From contig JBBTBY010000004.1 in assembly GCA_038043445.1 (NCBI GenBank), positions 1 to 36,492 on the forward strand: a stretch of 36,492 nucleotides of DNA, read 5' to 3'. Below are positions 23,098 to 31,123 of this stretch, piece after piece (the first letter of the stretch is position 1; each line of letters begins with the position of its first letter). The notes beneath the pieces were generated by a model, which did no database searches, was not told where the DNA came from, and saw only the letters and a program-made list of their open reading frames with translations. This DNA is from Spirochaetota bacterium (GTDB lineage: Bacteria > Spirochaetota > Brachyspiria > Brachyspirales > JACRPF01). The position numbers were made by a program, and so were the translations under genes.

Positions 23098-24569
23098 CGG
23101 TTCGATAATGCCTCCCGCGCGACTTCCCGATCGTCAAAATGCACCGTTCTATCCTTGAATATCTGATAATCCTCGTGGCCCTTCCCCGCAATGAGAACGA
23201 CATCGCGTTCACGCGCGGAGGCTACCGCCTTGGCAATAGCCTCACGTCGATCGATGATGACCTCGTAGGATGTACCGGTCGCATCGATGCCGGGGCGTAT
23301 ATCATCAATGATCTGTTCGATGGCCTCGGTACGCGGATTATCGAGCGTTACAATGGCTGTGTCCGACAATTCGCCGACCGCTTTGCCCATAAGCGGTCGT
23401 TTTTTTCTATCCCGGTCGCCGCCGCAGCCGAATACGGTGATGATGCGCGCAGGCGCAAGCCGCCGTATCGTGGTCAGCACATTACGAAGCGCATCGTCGG
23501 TGTGCGCATAATCGACGATGACCGCGAAGGGATGATGTTCTTCCGTCACTATCTCGAAACGGCCGGGCACCTGCACGCGTGCAATGGCACCGCACACCGT
23601 ATCGAGCGGAAAACCGGCGCTGTCCGCATACGCGATGGCTGCAAGCGAGTTGAGCACGTTGAAATCGCCGGTGAGCGCAAGCTGCACATCCAAAGCGAAT
23701 GCGCCGCGCCGCAAGAGGCGGTACCGTGTCCCGCTGAAGGATATCGACACCGCATCGGCACGATAATCCGCACGCGCATCGATACCATAGGTGACCAGCG
23801 GTGTCTTCCCGATGCGTGCACGGATGATATCGTAGCGGTCGGTATGCACATTGAGTATCGCATGACGTTCGCCTTTGCATGACGATGCGAGGAGATCGAA
23901 CGCTGTCATCTTTGCGTCGAGATAGGCATCCATCGTCTTGTGGAAATCGAGATGGTCCTCGGTGATGTTCGTGAATATGATATCGTTGAAGTTGAGCGCA
24001 TCGCAGCGATGGAGGTAAAGCGCATGCGAGGACGCTTCCATAATAAGGTCGTTCGCACCGCGGCGTTTCATCTCGGCAAGGAATGACTGAAGATCGACCG
24101 ATTCCGGCGTCGTATGGATGCTTTTTATTTTTTCGCTGCCGATGAGATTATGTATCGTACCGATAAGCCCGGCCATCCGCCCGCACGCCTCAAAAATGTT
24201 CTTGATGAGCATGGCTGTCGTGGTCTTCCCGTTCGTACCGGTTACTGCGACTATGTTCATCGATTCGCTCGGGCGTCCGTAGAAGCGCGCTGCGATATCG
24301 GCCATGGCGATCCGTGTGTTTTCGACGGGGATGAACGCAACGTTCGGATATCGCGCAGAAACAGCGCGGACATCGAACGTTCTATTATGAAGGATCGCCG
24401 ATGCACCTGCGGATATCGCTTTTTCCATGAACGCATGCCCGTCCGAGGCGTAGCCGGACACAGCAATGAAAAGATAATTCTTTTTTACCGCGCGGGAATC
24501 GTAAGCGATCCCTTCAATAGCAGCGCTACGGTTCGCGCCGAGTGTCCTCGCGTCGATCATGGATCTCAT
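23094..24569 (-). CDS. murE: UDP-N-acetylmuramoyl-L-alanyl-D-glutamate--diamino acid ligase
   Basis: Adds the diamino acid at position 3 of the stem peptide. About 490 residues. Substrate domain IAYDSRAVKKNYLFIAVSGYASDGHAF, ATP motif VTGTNGKTTTAML, STTPES-like loop IHTTPESVD, carbamylated-lysine region, and VDYAHTDDALRNVL all fit MurE. The amino-acid selectivity loop reads DNPRTE, which in characterised enzymes goes with meso-diaminopimelate; lysine enzymes differ here. The start is uncertain: ATG 24569 or 24560 both overlap the end of ftsL, and 24596 is also in frame. It overlaps murF by four bases. Confidence 0.93.
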   Translation of the reverse strand: MRSMIDARTLGANRSAAIEGIAYDSRAVKKNYLFIAVSGYASDGHAFMEKAISAGASAILHNRTFDVRAVSARYPNVAFIPVENTRIAMADIAARFYGRPSESMNIVAVTGTNGKTTTAMLIKNIFEACGRMAGLIGTIHNLIGSEKIKSIHTTPESVDLQSFLAEMKRRGANDLIMEASSHALYLHRCDALNFNDIIFTNITEDHLDFHKTMDAYLDAKMTAFDLLASSCKGERHAILNVHTDRYDIIRARIGKTPLVTYGIDARADYRADAVSISFSGTRYRLLRRGAFALDVQLALTGDFNVLNSLAAIAYADSAGFPLDTVCGAIARVQVPGRFEIVTEEHHPFAVIVDYAHTDDALRNVLTTIRRLAPARIITVFGCGGDRDRKKRPLMGKAVGELSDTAIVTLDNPRTEAIEQIIDDIRPGIDATGTSYEVIIDRREAIAKAVASARERDVVLIAGKGHEDYQIFKDRTVHFDDREVAREALSNR

Positions 24570-24939
24570 TCGCCTTCGCCACCGGCGCAGATACAAAAAT
24601 ACCGGCGAGCTTCTGGAAAAAGTTCTTGTCTTTCTGTCTGGTCATCACAAGCGGAGCGACCGGTTCTATGCTGAGATAGACGATCGCGCCTTCGTCCGCT
24701 GCCGTCAGTTTCAATCCCGGCGCAAGGGCCGACAGACGTTTGGACGAAGAGAGCGTGTGTATCCGGGAGAGGAGTTTGCTGTTCTCATCGCGAAGGTCGG
24801 AAAGCCGTGCCGCCAGCCGCTTCATCGACATGACGTCGTCATGATAGCGTACCTTCTGCACGAAATACCCCGCCCCGACGGCAAGCACGAACAGTACGGT
24901 GATGATGGTAAATGCCGTGAGGCCGCGTTCGCCTTTCAT
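24526..24939 (-). CDS. ftsL: FtsL-like cell division protein
   Basis: The 137-residue bitopic membrane protein has a short cytosolic N-terminus (MKGERG), one membrane helix (LTAFTIITVLFVLAVGAGYFV), then a heptad-like coiled coil (MSMKRLAARLSDLRDENSKLLSRIHTLSS) and a low-complexity tail. Sequence identity to FtsL is always weak; the call rests on topology and the position between rsmH and murE. ATG 24939 is preferred over TTG 24951 because GAGGAAGG lies directly upstream of it. Its 3' end overlaps the murE start by about 35-44 bases. It would recruit FtsI/FtsW with FtsB at the septum, but ftsI is not next to it. Confidence 0.75.
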   Translation of the reverse strand: MKGERGLTAFTIITVLFVLAVGAGYFVQKVRYHDDVMSMKRLAARLSDLRDENSKLLSRIHTLSSSKRLSALAPGLKLTAADEGAIVYLSIEPVAPLVMTRQKDKNFFQKLAGIFVSAPVAKANEIHDRREDTRREP

Positions 24940-24951
24940 AACCTTCCTCAA

Positions 24952-25848
24952 TTACTTTACCGGGCACATCCGCGCAACACGCAGTTTCGCGCTGCGCGCT
25001 GCCGGATTCGTCGCTGTCTCTTCCGCCTGAGCGGTCACGACGTGTCTCGTAAGCACGGTCAATCTCCCCGTACCGTGCCGCGTATCGTTCTCGTTCATGA
25101 AACGCTTGACGATACGGTCCTCAAGCGAGTGGTAACTTATGACGGCAAGAACGCCTTCGGGTGCAAGCACCCGGAATGCGTTGGTAAGCGCGTTCGAAAG
25201 GATCATCAATTCGTCGTTGACCTCGATGCGTATGGCCTGAAACACCCGCGTCGCGGGATGTATGCGCCCAAAGCGGAGCTTCTTCGGCGTCGCATGGAAA
25301 ACGACCGCCTCAAGTTCTGCTGTTGTGCCGATCTCCCGCGTTCGCCGCGCCGTAACGATCGCCTGTGCGATGCGTCCGGCATACGGCACCTCCCCGAAAT
25401 CGCGGATGACCCGTGCCAATTCGTCCTCGGTGTACCCGTTGACCACATCATGTGCGGTCTTCCCTGTCCGCGAAAGCCGCATATCGAGCGGACCGTCCTC
25501 GCGGAACGAGAACCCTCGCTGTGCGGTGCGGAAATGATACATCGAGACGCCGAGATCAAAGAGCAGTGCGTCGGTAGTGCCGATCCATTCTTCTGGCAAT
25601 ACATCGTAAATGCCGTCGTATGTACAAAGAGCGAATGATACGCGCGAGAACGCTTTCAGGCGTTCACGTGCCTTAGCCACCATGTCCTCGTCGCGGTCCA
25701 CGGCGAACACTGTCCATCCGCGCTCAAGAAAAAGCGCGCTATGGCCGCCCTCGCCTACGGTCGCATCGATGACCTTCACATTATCGGAAGTTGCGCCTAT
25801 AAAATTCACTATCTCGCGGGCAAGCACCGGTGTATGATGAATTTCCAT
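24952..25848 (-). CDS. rsmH: 16S rRNA (cytosine(1402)-N(4))-methyltransferase RsmH
   Basis: Methylates N4 of C1402 in the decoding centre of 16S rRNA. It is 298 residues. HHTPVLAREIVNF, the SAM motif DATVGEGGHSALFLE, DLGVSMYHFRTAQRGFSFREDGPLDMRL and VISYHSLEDRIVKRF are family hallmarks. GGGAGG, which overlaps the mraZ stop, gives better spacing to the second of two consecutive ATGs (25848) than to 25851. Second gene of the mraZ operon. Confidence 0.95.
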   Translation of the reverse strand: MEIHHTPVLAREIVNFIGATSDNVKVIDATVGEGGHSALFLERGWTVFAVDRDEDMVAKARERLKAFSRVSFALCTYDGIYDVLPEEWIGTTDALLFDLGVSMYHFRTAQRGFSFREDGPLDMRLSRTGKTAHDVVNGYTEDELARVIRDFGEVPYAGRIAQAIVTARRTREIGTTAELEAVVFHATPKKLRFGRIHPATRVFQAIRIEVNDELMILSNALTNAFRVLAPEGVLAVISYHSLEDRIVKRFMNENDTRHGTGRLTVLTRHVVTAQAEETATNPAARSAKLRVARMCPVK

Positions 25849-25857
25849 CATGCCTCC

Positions 25858-26319
25858 CTAAAGGCCGATATCCTTCATCTTTTCGGTGATACGTTCGTAC
25901 GCACCGCGCTTCGCATCGATATACGCCTCCGGGTTCTTCTCATATTCGCGGTAATTCGCTATAGAGAAAAGCTCTATCCGGTAGATGGCGCCGAGGAACA
26001 CCGCTTCCTTCTCTATCTCCGCATACGCTAACAGGTTCTGCGGGATATATAAGCGGCCTACTTTATCTTCTTCGGCTTCAACGGCGGGCGACACAAAGGT
26101 GCGTATGAAAATACGGTTTTCCGCGATCATAGGGTTCAACGTGGCTATCCTGGCCGAAATGATCTCCGTCCATTTCGCCTCCGGATATACCAGAAGCGAA
26201 CGGTCAAGACCCTTCGTGACTATCCACGTCTTCTCTTTTTCGTCACGCATCTTCGACGGTACGGCTATCCGCCCTTTCTCGTCGATGGTATGCGTGTACT
26301 CCCCGATAAAAATTCTCAT
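25858..26319 (-). CDS. mraZ: Transcriptional regulator MraZ
   Basis: DNA-binding repressor of the division and cell wall operon. It has two SpoVT/AbrB-like repeats over 153 residues: FIGEYTHTIDEKGRIAVPSKMRDE (residues 4-27) and the second DKVGRLYIPQNLLAYAEIEKEAVFLG. It is the first gene of the operon and lies about 70 bases downstream of a strong promoter that contains AAAGTG repeats, the box type reported for MraZ in mycoplasmas. Autoregulation of mraZ-rsmH-ftsL-murE-murF is therefore likely. Confidence 0.94.
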   Translation of the reverse strand: MRIFIGEYTHTIDEKGRIAVPSKMRDEKEKTWIVTKGLDRSLLVYPEAKWTEIISARIATLNPMIAENRIFIRTFVSPAVEAEEDKVGRLYIPQNLLAYAEIEKEAVFLGAIYRIELFSIANYREYEKNPEAYIDAKRGAYERITEKMKDIGL

Positions 26320-26372
26320 GCGTAGTCCGTTCTTTGAATGTTGCTCTCCCTCCCAGACATGTTGTCAAAGAC

Positions 26373-26425
26373 CACTTTTTACCAAAATTCATTGCCAGTA
26401 TAACACTTTCCCCCACTTTTGTCAA
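26373..26425 (-). promoter_or_regulatory. mraZ operon promoter with MraZ-type AAAGTG boxes
   Basis: On the minus strand TTGACA (26425-26420) and TATACT (26402-26397) are separated by exactly 17 bases, a near-consensus sigma-70 promoter. The spacer contains two AAAGTG boxes ten bases apart (26419-26414 and 26409-26404). A third AAAGTG (26378-26373) lies 31 bases further on, past the predicted transcription start. Repressor bound to the spacer would block RNA polymerase. Confidence 0.75.
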
Positions 26426-26477
26426 TAGTAAATCGTATTTTTTGTATTCCCACCCACAGTCGTCATTCTGCCAACAG

Positions 26478-26553
26478 CAACCATGAAAAACATGAGTAAC
26501 AACGAAAGTAACGAAAAACACGAAAAAAATGACCTGATCATAATTTCGTTGTT
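26478..26553. repeat. A-rich degenerate repeat with a 10-bp inverted repeat
   Basis: In the gene-free stretch upstream of mraZ the plus strand carries a run of loosely repeated AACGAAA/CACGAAAA units (26495-26527). AACAACGAAA (26498-26507) is inverted as TTTCGTTGTT (26544-26553). It may be a decayed dispersed repeat or part of the divergent promoter region. No gene is seen in it. The rest of 26320-26633 holds the mraZ promoter and leader. Confidence 0.5.
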
Positions 26554-26633
26554 GCTACATTGCCTTATTATTGCATCATTCTTTGTTTGATATTCTTGTT
26601 GTCGCATTCATTGCTTTCGGATACAATACGGAC

Positions 26634-27347
26634 ATGCGTGTTTTTTCGATCCTGCTGCTCCTGATCACCACACTCTATGCCGTACCGCATCTGAGTAATG
26701 CACGGCTCCTTACCGAAGCGATCATCCCGGAAAAGAATCGATACGCCCACGAGAGGGCCATCCAATGGCCGTCATCGAACGGCAGCGCCGTTGTCAGCGC
26801 CGATTGCTCGTCGCTTCTTAATGAGCTCTGGACACGGTCGTATCTGAAGAGCGATGCGGGACTCCTTGCCGTGTTCGGGAAGAAATGGCCGAAAGCACGG
26901 GATTGGTATCGTACGATAGACCGTATGAAGTATTTTCTGAAGATCACCAATATCCTCGATATTGCAGAGGGAGATATTATCGCGATATATTATCCGCGCG
27001 GCATGGTGCAGACCGGCGATACGAATACGGGCCATGTCATGCTGGTCAATACGGCCCCGAAAACGATGAAGCCCCGCACGCCGACAGTCCCGGATGCCGA
27101 GCAGTACGCATTATCGGTCATCGACAGCACGGAAAGCCCGCACGGCAAAGATGATACGCGTGCGAAAAGGAAGGATGTTCGGTCCAATGACAGCGGCATA
27201 GGCATCGGTACGATACGGCTGTTCGCCAGAAGCAATGCCATCATCGGCTATGCGTGGAGCATGACATCGACCAATTGGCATGCAAGCAATGACCGCCCCA
27301 TAGTGATCGGACGATACCTGTACGAGAAGATCCGCTCTACGCAGTAA
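26634..27347 (+). CDS. Secreted protein, possible NlpC/P60-like papain-fold peptidase
   Basis: The 237-residue protein has a signal peptide (MRVFSILLLLITTLYA). The mature part shows an order reminiscent of papain-like (NlpC/P60/CHAP) hydrolases: a Cys in SADCSSLLNELW near the N-terminus, a GDI motif (AEGDIIAIYYP), and a His in TGHVMLVN, followed by an acidic/polar VIDST. No confident family match can be made by eye, so it could also be a non-catalytic relative. ATG 26634 was chosen because the signal peptide begins there. It is divergent from mraZ and convergent with the methyltransferase, overlapping that gene by eleven bases. A role in wall remodelling is only inferred. Confidence 0.6.
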   Translation: MRVFSILLLLITTLYAVPHLSNARLLTEAIIPEKNRYAHERAIQWPSSNGSAVVSADCSSLLNELWTRSYLKSDAGLLAVFGKKWPKARDWYRTIDRMKYFLKITNILDIAEGDIIAIYYPRGMVQTGDTNTGHVMLVNTAPKTMKPRTPTVPDAEQYALSVIDSTESPHGKDDTRAKRKDVRSNDSGIGIGTIRLFARSNAIIGYAWSMTSTNWHASNDRPIVIGRYLYEKIRSTQ

Positions 27348-27915
27348 GCGATCGATGCACGAGCATGAGCCATTCTTTTTTCTCGCTTTCCTTCATCATC
27401 GAGCGGCGCACGGGGCTGAACTGTTCATTCAGCGAGCACTCTATGCCTTCGACCGTTTCCGGCTTCTGCGGATACGAGACAAAAACCGATGATATCACCG
27501 CTCCGCCGGGGGCGAGAAAGGCGGCGAAGCGCGGAATGATGGAACGATAGTCACAGTAATACAGGAGCTCATTGAAGATGATAACGGAGAATTTCCTGTC
27601 GGTCGTGAACGCTTCCACCGATGCAACGGCGAAGGATGCCTGTTCGCGCTTGGGCGCACGACGTATCGCCTCGCGCGAAATATCCATACCGAGATACGAT
27701 CGATACGCGGACAGATAGTTGAGCAGTATGCCGGGACCGCAGCCGACATCGAGGATATCGGTATCATTTCCCAGCGATGCTATCGTCCCGGCAAGAGCGC
27801 GGTAGCGCATCCCCTCTTTATCGAGATAATCCCATTGCCCTTCACGATACTCGGCGTTCCAATTGCCGCTTTTTGTGCGGAAGCGGCGTATGCTGAAGAA
27901 GTCCTTGAATCCCAT
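27337..27915 (-). CDS. Class I SAM-dependent methyltransferase
   Basis: The 192-residue protein has SAM motif I ILDVGCGPGILLNYL, the acidic residue after strand 2 (YLGMDISREAI), motif II VIIFNELLYYC and a motif III-like LAPGGAVISSVF. The start region (WNAEYREGQWDYLDKEGMRYRAL) is typical of Methyltransf_11/23-type enzymes. The substrate is unknown; the closest resemblance is to small-molecule or lipid methyltransferases. It stands alone on the minus strand, tail to tail with the secreted protein gene. Confidence 0.82.
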   Translation of the reverse strand: MGFKDFFSIRRFRTKSGNWNAEYREGQWDYLDKEGMRYRALAGTIASLGNDTDILDVGCGPGILLNYLSAYRSYLGMDISREAIRRAPKREQASFAVASVEAFTTDRKFSVIIFNELLYYCDYRSIIPRFAAFLAPGGAVISSVFVSYPQKPETVEGIECSLNEQFSPVRRSMMKESEKKEWLMLVHRSLTA

Positions 27916-28028
27916 GCCCTCACTATATCACGGAAGCTTGCCGTGTGCAACGGCGAAGCGGTTCACGTGTGTGACTTTCTATTGTGGTAACGCAGCGAAA
28001 TAATTGCATGCGGCCGGAATCAGCAGCC

Positions 28029-28087
28029 AGACACGAATTACACTAATTTCCACGAATTATTCGTGGTTATTCGTGCAATTCGTGTCT
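28029..28087. repeat. 59-base imperfect palindrome built of ten-base CACGAAT units
   Basis: The outer eleven bases pair perfectly (AGACACGAATT at 28029-28039 with AATTCGTGTCT at 28077-28087). The inner 18 pair at 14 positions, centred on 28058. Each arm is three near-copies of a ten-base unit. It lies in a 269-base gene-free stretch (27916-28184), which also has a short palindrome TGCCGTACGGCA at 28166-28177. Probably a dispersed repeat or large hairpin; no T-run follows. Confidence 0.8.
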
Positions 28088-28184
28088 ATCCCTCTTAATT
28101 TGGCGTCAATCGATCAGAGCATTTCACCTACAAAAAAATTCACTCACGCGGATCACAGATGACGGTGCCGTACGGCATAAAGCC

Positions 28185-29204
28185 TCACTTCGGGTAGCAT
28201 TCCATCAGTGCGCGTTTTGCCGCCTGAATGTTCACAACCGGTGTGTGCATGGGGAGTATGCCGGATCCGACAAGGAGATTCCGGTGATGCCCGAGCGCAG
28301 AGAGGAAATCCTTCATATGCGATCCTATCGTCTGGGGTGTGCCTTCGGAAATGACCTGCGGATCGATGTTCACGCGTATCGCCGCGTTTGTGCTGCTGAG
28401 TATGCGTTTCATCTCGTCAATGGGCACGGGATAATCAAGGATGAAATGATCGGCGCCTGAGGCTTTCATATCGTCGAATATCGGCGGTGTATTGCCGCCG
28501 GAAATGAGCGCGGTCATCGGGGCGCCGTACGCTTTTGCCGACACCATGATCTCTTTATGGAGCGGCAGCACGAGCGTACGATAGAGCTCAGGGGAGAGCA
28601 GCGGAGGGGCGATGAATGAATCGAACACGAACACGCCTATGCTTCGTTCGGCGAAGGCGCGCGCATAGACGAGAACGGTGTCGGTGCACATGCGAAGGAG
28701 CTTCGATACCGCATGCGGGTCCATCATCATATCGATAAGGAGCTTTTCTTTCGGGTACACATGCGATGCGATCGAGAACGGTCCGCTGATGCTGCCGGCA
28801 ATGACCGCCCCGGGGCACCCCTTTGCGGCGGCAGCGGCTGCTTCGATGAATACCGGCATGCGCCCCTGCGGCGACCGCGGCAACGCGAGCGCTCCGATAT
28901 CCGCGAGCGAATCGATGACAGGGGCAGTTATTTTCGGCATGGGTATATCGGCCGAGCGGTGCACGGTACAGCCGAGCACTTCCGCTTCGACATTGTAAAT
29001 ATCGTACGCGGAGATGAGCACATCGTTCCCAAGCTCGTTCAATTCACGGCTCATCGCAAGGGCGACATCGTCCGCGTTCTGTCCGAAGAGATGCGCCGGC
29101 TTTCCAGCAAGCGCGGGTTTCATGTCGTAGATCGCAGGAGAGAAAAGCGGCGTGCCGTCATTGTTGCGCGCAACGGTCTTCTGCATGCGTTCGAACGGCG
29201 TCAT
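28185..29204 (-). CDS. Uroporphyrinogen decarboxylase (URO-D) superfamily protein without zinc ligands
   Basis: The 339-residue TIM-barrel protein belongs to the URO-D superfamily, closest in pattern to the MtaA/MtbA methylcobamide methyltransferase branch (MTPFERMQKTVAR, GSISGPFSIASH, GADHFILDYPVPIDEMKRIL, GILPMHTPVVNIQAAKRAL). In that branch zinc is held by an H-x-C pair and a later cysteine. Here the pair region reads LISGGNT (233-239) and the later site GSG (313-315), so all three ligands are replaced. It is therefore unlikely to use zinc-thiolate chemistry. Last gene of the operon with the flavoprotein and the OYE enzyme (four-base overlap). True HemE activity is also unlikely because its N-terminal arginine motif is missing. 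Confidence 0.82.
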   Translation of the reverse strand: MTPFERMQKTVARNNDGTPLFSPAIYDMKPALAGKPAHLFGQNADDVALAMSRELNELGNDVLISAYDIYNVEAEVLGCTVHRSADIPMPKITAPVIDSLADIGALALPRSPQGRMPVFIEAAAAAAKGCPGAVIAGSISGPFSIASHVYPKEKLLIDMMMDPHAVSKLLRMCTDTVLVYARAFAERSIGVFVFDSFIAPPLLSPELYRTLVLPLHKEIMVSAKAYGAPMTALISGGNTPPIFDDMKASGADHFILDYPVPIDEMKRILSSTNAAIRVNIDPQVISEGTPQTIGSHMKDFLSALGHHRNLLVGSGILPMHTPVVNIQAAKRALMECYPK

Positions 29205-31123
29205 TGAAAGACCGTTCCATTATCGAACTCGCGCCAGACGGATTCGAACCAGGCGTTCGCTTCCGGTATCGGCCGGCGAGGCCGTGTACTCACGTTGATC
29301 TCCGAGCCATAGGATGTTTCCTGCACGGTATCGGCGCGGGGGTCTGGCTTCGCACTCTCGGCAAGCACATCATGAATGCGCGTACGGTCATTCACGAGGA
29401 CATAGCCGCTCCGGGAAACACCGCCATTATCCATATATTCGATGATCGATGCGGCAAGCATCCGGGAAAGAGCGATAAGCTCACGGGTACGGAAATAGGC
29501 GTACGCATTCTCCGGGCTGACCTTCGTATCCAGCAGCGTCCGTTCTTTTGCAGCAAGCTCGCTCAGGTGGCTTCCGATTTCGCTGCGTGAGCGAATAAAA
29601 GAAAGATAAAGCGAGTTCTTTTTCTGGATATCAATGGCAATGGAAGCATCGAAACCCATGCTGCCCGAGACCTTCAGTGCCGCGATGTTCTTTTTTATGA
29701 GCTCGCTGATCGATGTCCGCTTCTTCAAGACTGGGTTATCGTTCTTGATCGTACCGGCGATGAATGACGCCGCGCGCAATCCGCCGACCTGGCCTGCGTT
29801 GAGCGCTGCCCCGCCGGGACGGTAGACGCCGTGCGTACCGGCGCATTCGCCGACGGCAAAAAGATGCTTCAGGGAAGTCCGCCACCAGTGGTCGACCGCA
29901 ACACCGCCGTTGTGATGCTGCGCGAGAACATCCATGGCAAGATAGTCCTTCGCAAGATCGATGTGATGGTCGCGGTACAATTCGTACGATCTCGGGTTGA
30001 GCGCTTTGAGACGTGCGAGCGGCGTGACCCCGAGCGCATCCGACTTGGCAAGATAATCATGCGCGAGAGAGCCGATGCGCGAGATGCTGAATTTCCCGAT
30101 GCGGTCATCACCGGATGGATCCTTCATGAAGTCGAGATAGACCTCGCGCCCGCGAACATGGCGTTCGATATACACGGCGATATCGATAGTCGATGAGCCG
30201 CGGTCTGTTATTTTCTTCGCATCGAACGGCCATTGATAGCCTTTGAGAAATATCGCCTCGGAGAGCGCTTCGACGGAATCGAAATAGTTGTTGAGGAATT
30301 CACGTTCGGTGCCGCTGGCATCGATGGAAACATAGCGGGGCATCACCTGCTGATAGCTTCCGGAAAGGTTCCAGCGGAATTTCGTCGAACCGAGCCCGTA
30401 CTGCCATTCGCTCATGTTCTGGAAACGCACGCCTTCCGCGGCAAGCACGCCGGATGCGCCGAACTGCGACAATGGATAGACCGAATTCGCATACATGCCC
30501 GCGGGTCCCCCGGTAGCGAAGACGATGTTCTTCGCGCAGTGTACCGTGGGGGCGGTCTTCTTCTTCAGCGAGAGCACCCCGAAGGCCGTGTTCGACCGCG
30601 CGTCGGTGAGAAGCTTTATCACGCGGGTATGATCGATGATGCGTATCTTCCGCTTTGCTGTTTCGCGCTCAAGGCATTCGGTCATCACTTTCGATGTGTA
30701 GGGACCGATGGATGATGCCCGTTCGCGCGGGTCATGGTCGGTCTTGTATCCGGCATATTCGCCGAAGCGGTTGAACGGAAAACGTACGCCGATCGATGTC
30801 AGATGAAAGAATTCCGCGAGCGATTGGGATGCCTCGCAGAGCGCGGTGTCGCCATCCATAGCCCCGCCGGCAAAAAGCGTCTCCGCCATGCGCCGTGCGC
30901 TGTCGTCAGCCGTGCCGCCGACAGATATCTTGTAATAGGTCTGCTTATCGCTCCCGGTGTTGCGCGAAGTTCCCATGCGGCGTCCTTCAGTGACGATCGC
31001 AATGTCGGTCACGCCGAGATCGTAGAGGTGCACCGCGCAGTTGTATGCCGCCGCACCGCTGCCGATGATGAGCGCATCATAGCCATGCGTGTCGACAGCT
31101 ATGGTCTTGCCGAAGAGCTTCAT
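29201..31123 (-). CDS. FAD-binding protein of the fumarate reductase/succinate dehydrogenase flavoprotein type
   Basis: The 640-residue flavoprotein has the dinucleotide motif DALIIGSGAAAYNCAVHL near residues 16-33. GTSRNTGSDKQTYYKISVGG stands where SdhA-type proteins bind FAD. The FAD C-terminal motif is HNGGVAVDHWWRTSLKHLFA and VGECAGTHGVYRPGGAALNA. The helical capping region lies between. No signal peptide is seen, so it is cytosolic. The SRNTGSDKQTYYK form is shared with uncharacterised flavoproteins of anaerobes. It overlaps both neighbours by four bases (ATGA), so it is translated together with the OYE and URO-D-like genes. It probably reduces an unsaturated substrate; which one is unknown. 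Confidence 0.85.
   Translation of the reverse strand: MKLFGKTIAVDTHGYDALIIGSGAAAYNCAVHLYDLGVTDIAIVTEGRRMGTSRNTGSDKQTYYKISVGGTADDSARRMAETLFAGGAMDGDTALCEASQSLAEFFHLTSIGVRFPFNRFGEYAGYKTDHDPRERASSIGPYTSKVMTECLERETAKRKIRIIDHTRVIKLLTDARSNTAFGVLSLKKKTAPTVHCAKNIVFATGGPAGMYANSVYPLSQFGASGVLAAEGVRFQNMSEWQYGLGSTKFRWNLSGSYQQVMPRYVSIDASGTEREFLNNYFDSVEALSEAIFLKGYQWPFDAKKITDRGSSTIDIAVYIERHVRGREVYLDFMKDPSGDDRIGKFSISRIGSLAHDYLAKSDALGVTPLARLKALNPRSYELYRDHHIDLAKDYLAMDVLAQHHNGGVAVDHWWRTSLKHLFAVGECAGTHGVYRPGGAALNAGQVGGLRAASFIAGTIKNDNPVLKKRTSISELIKKNIAALKVSGSMGFDASIAIDIQKKNSLYLSFIRSRSEIGSHLSELAAKERTLLDTKVSPENAYAYFRTRELIALSRMLAASIIEYMDNGGVSRSGYVLVNDRTRIHDVLAESAKPDPRADTVQETSYGSEINVSTRPRRPIPEANAWFESVWREFDNGTVFQ

Noticed and set aside
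26478-26553. CRISPR array in the A-rich repeated DNA
   Set aside because: Units are short, degenerate and without regular spacers; no cas genes are in the window.
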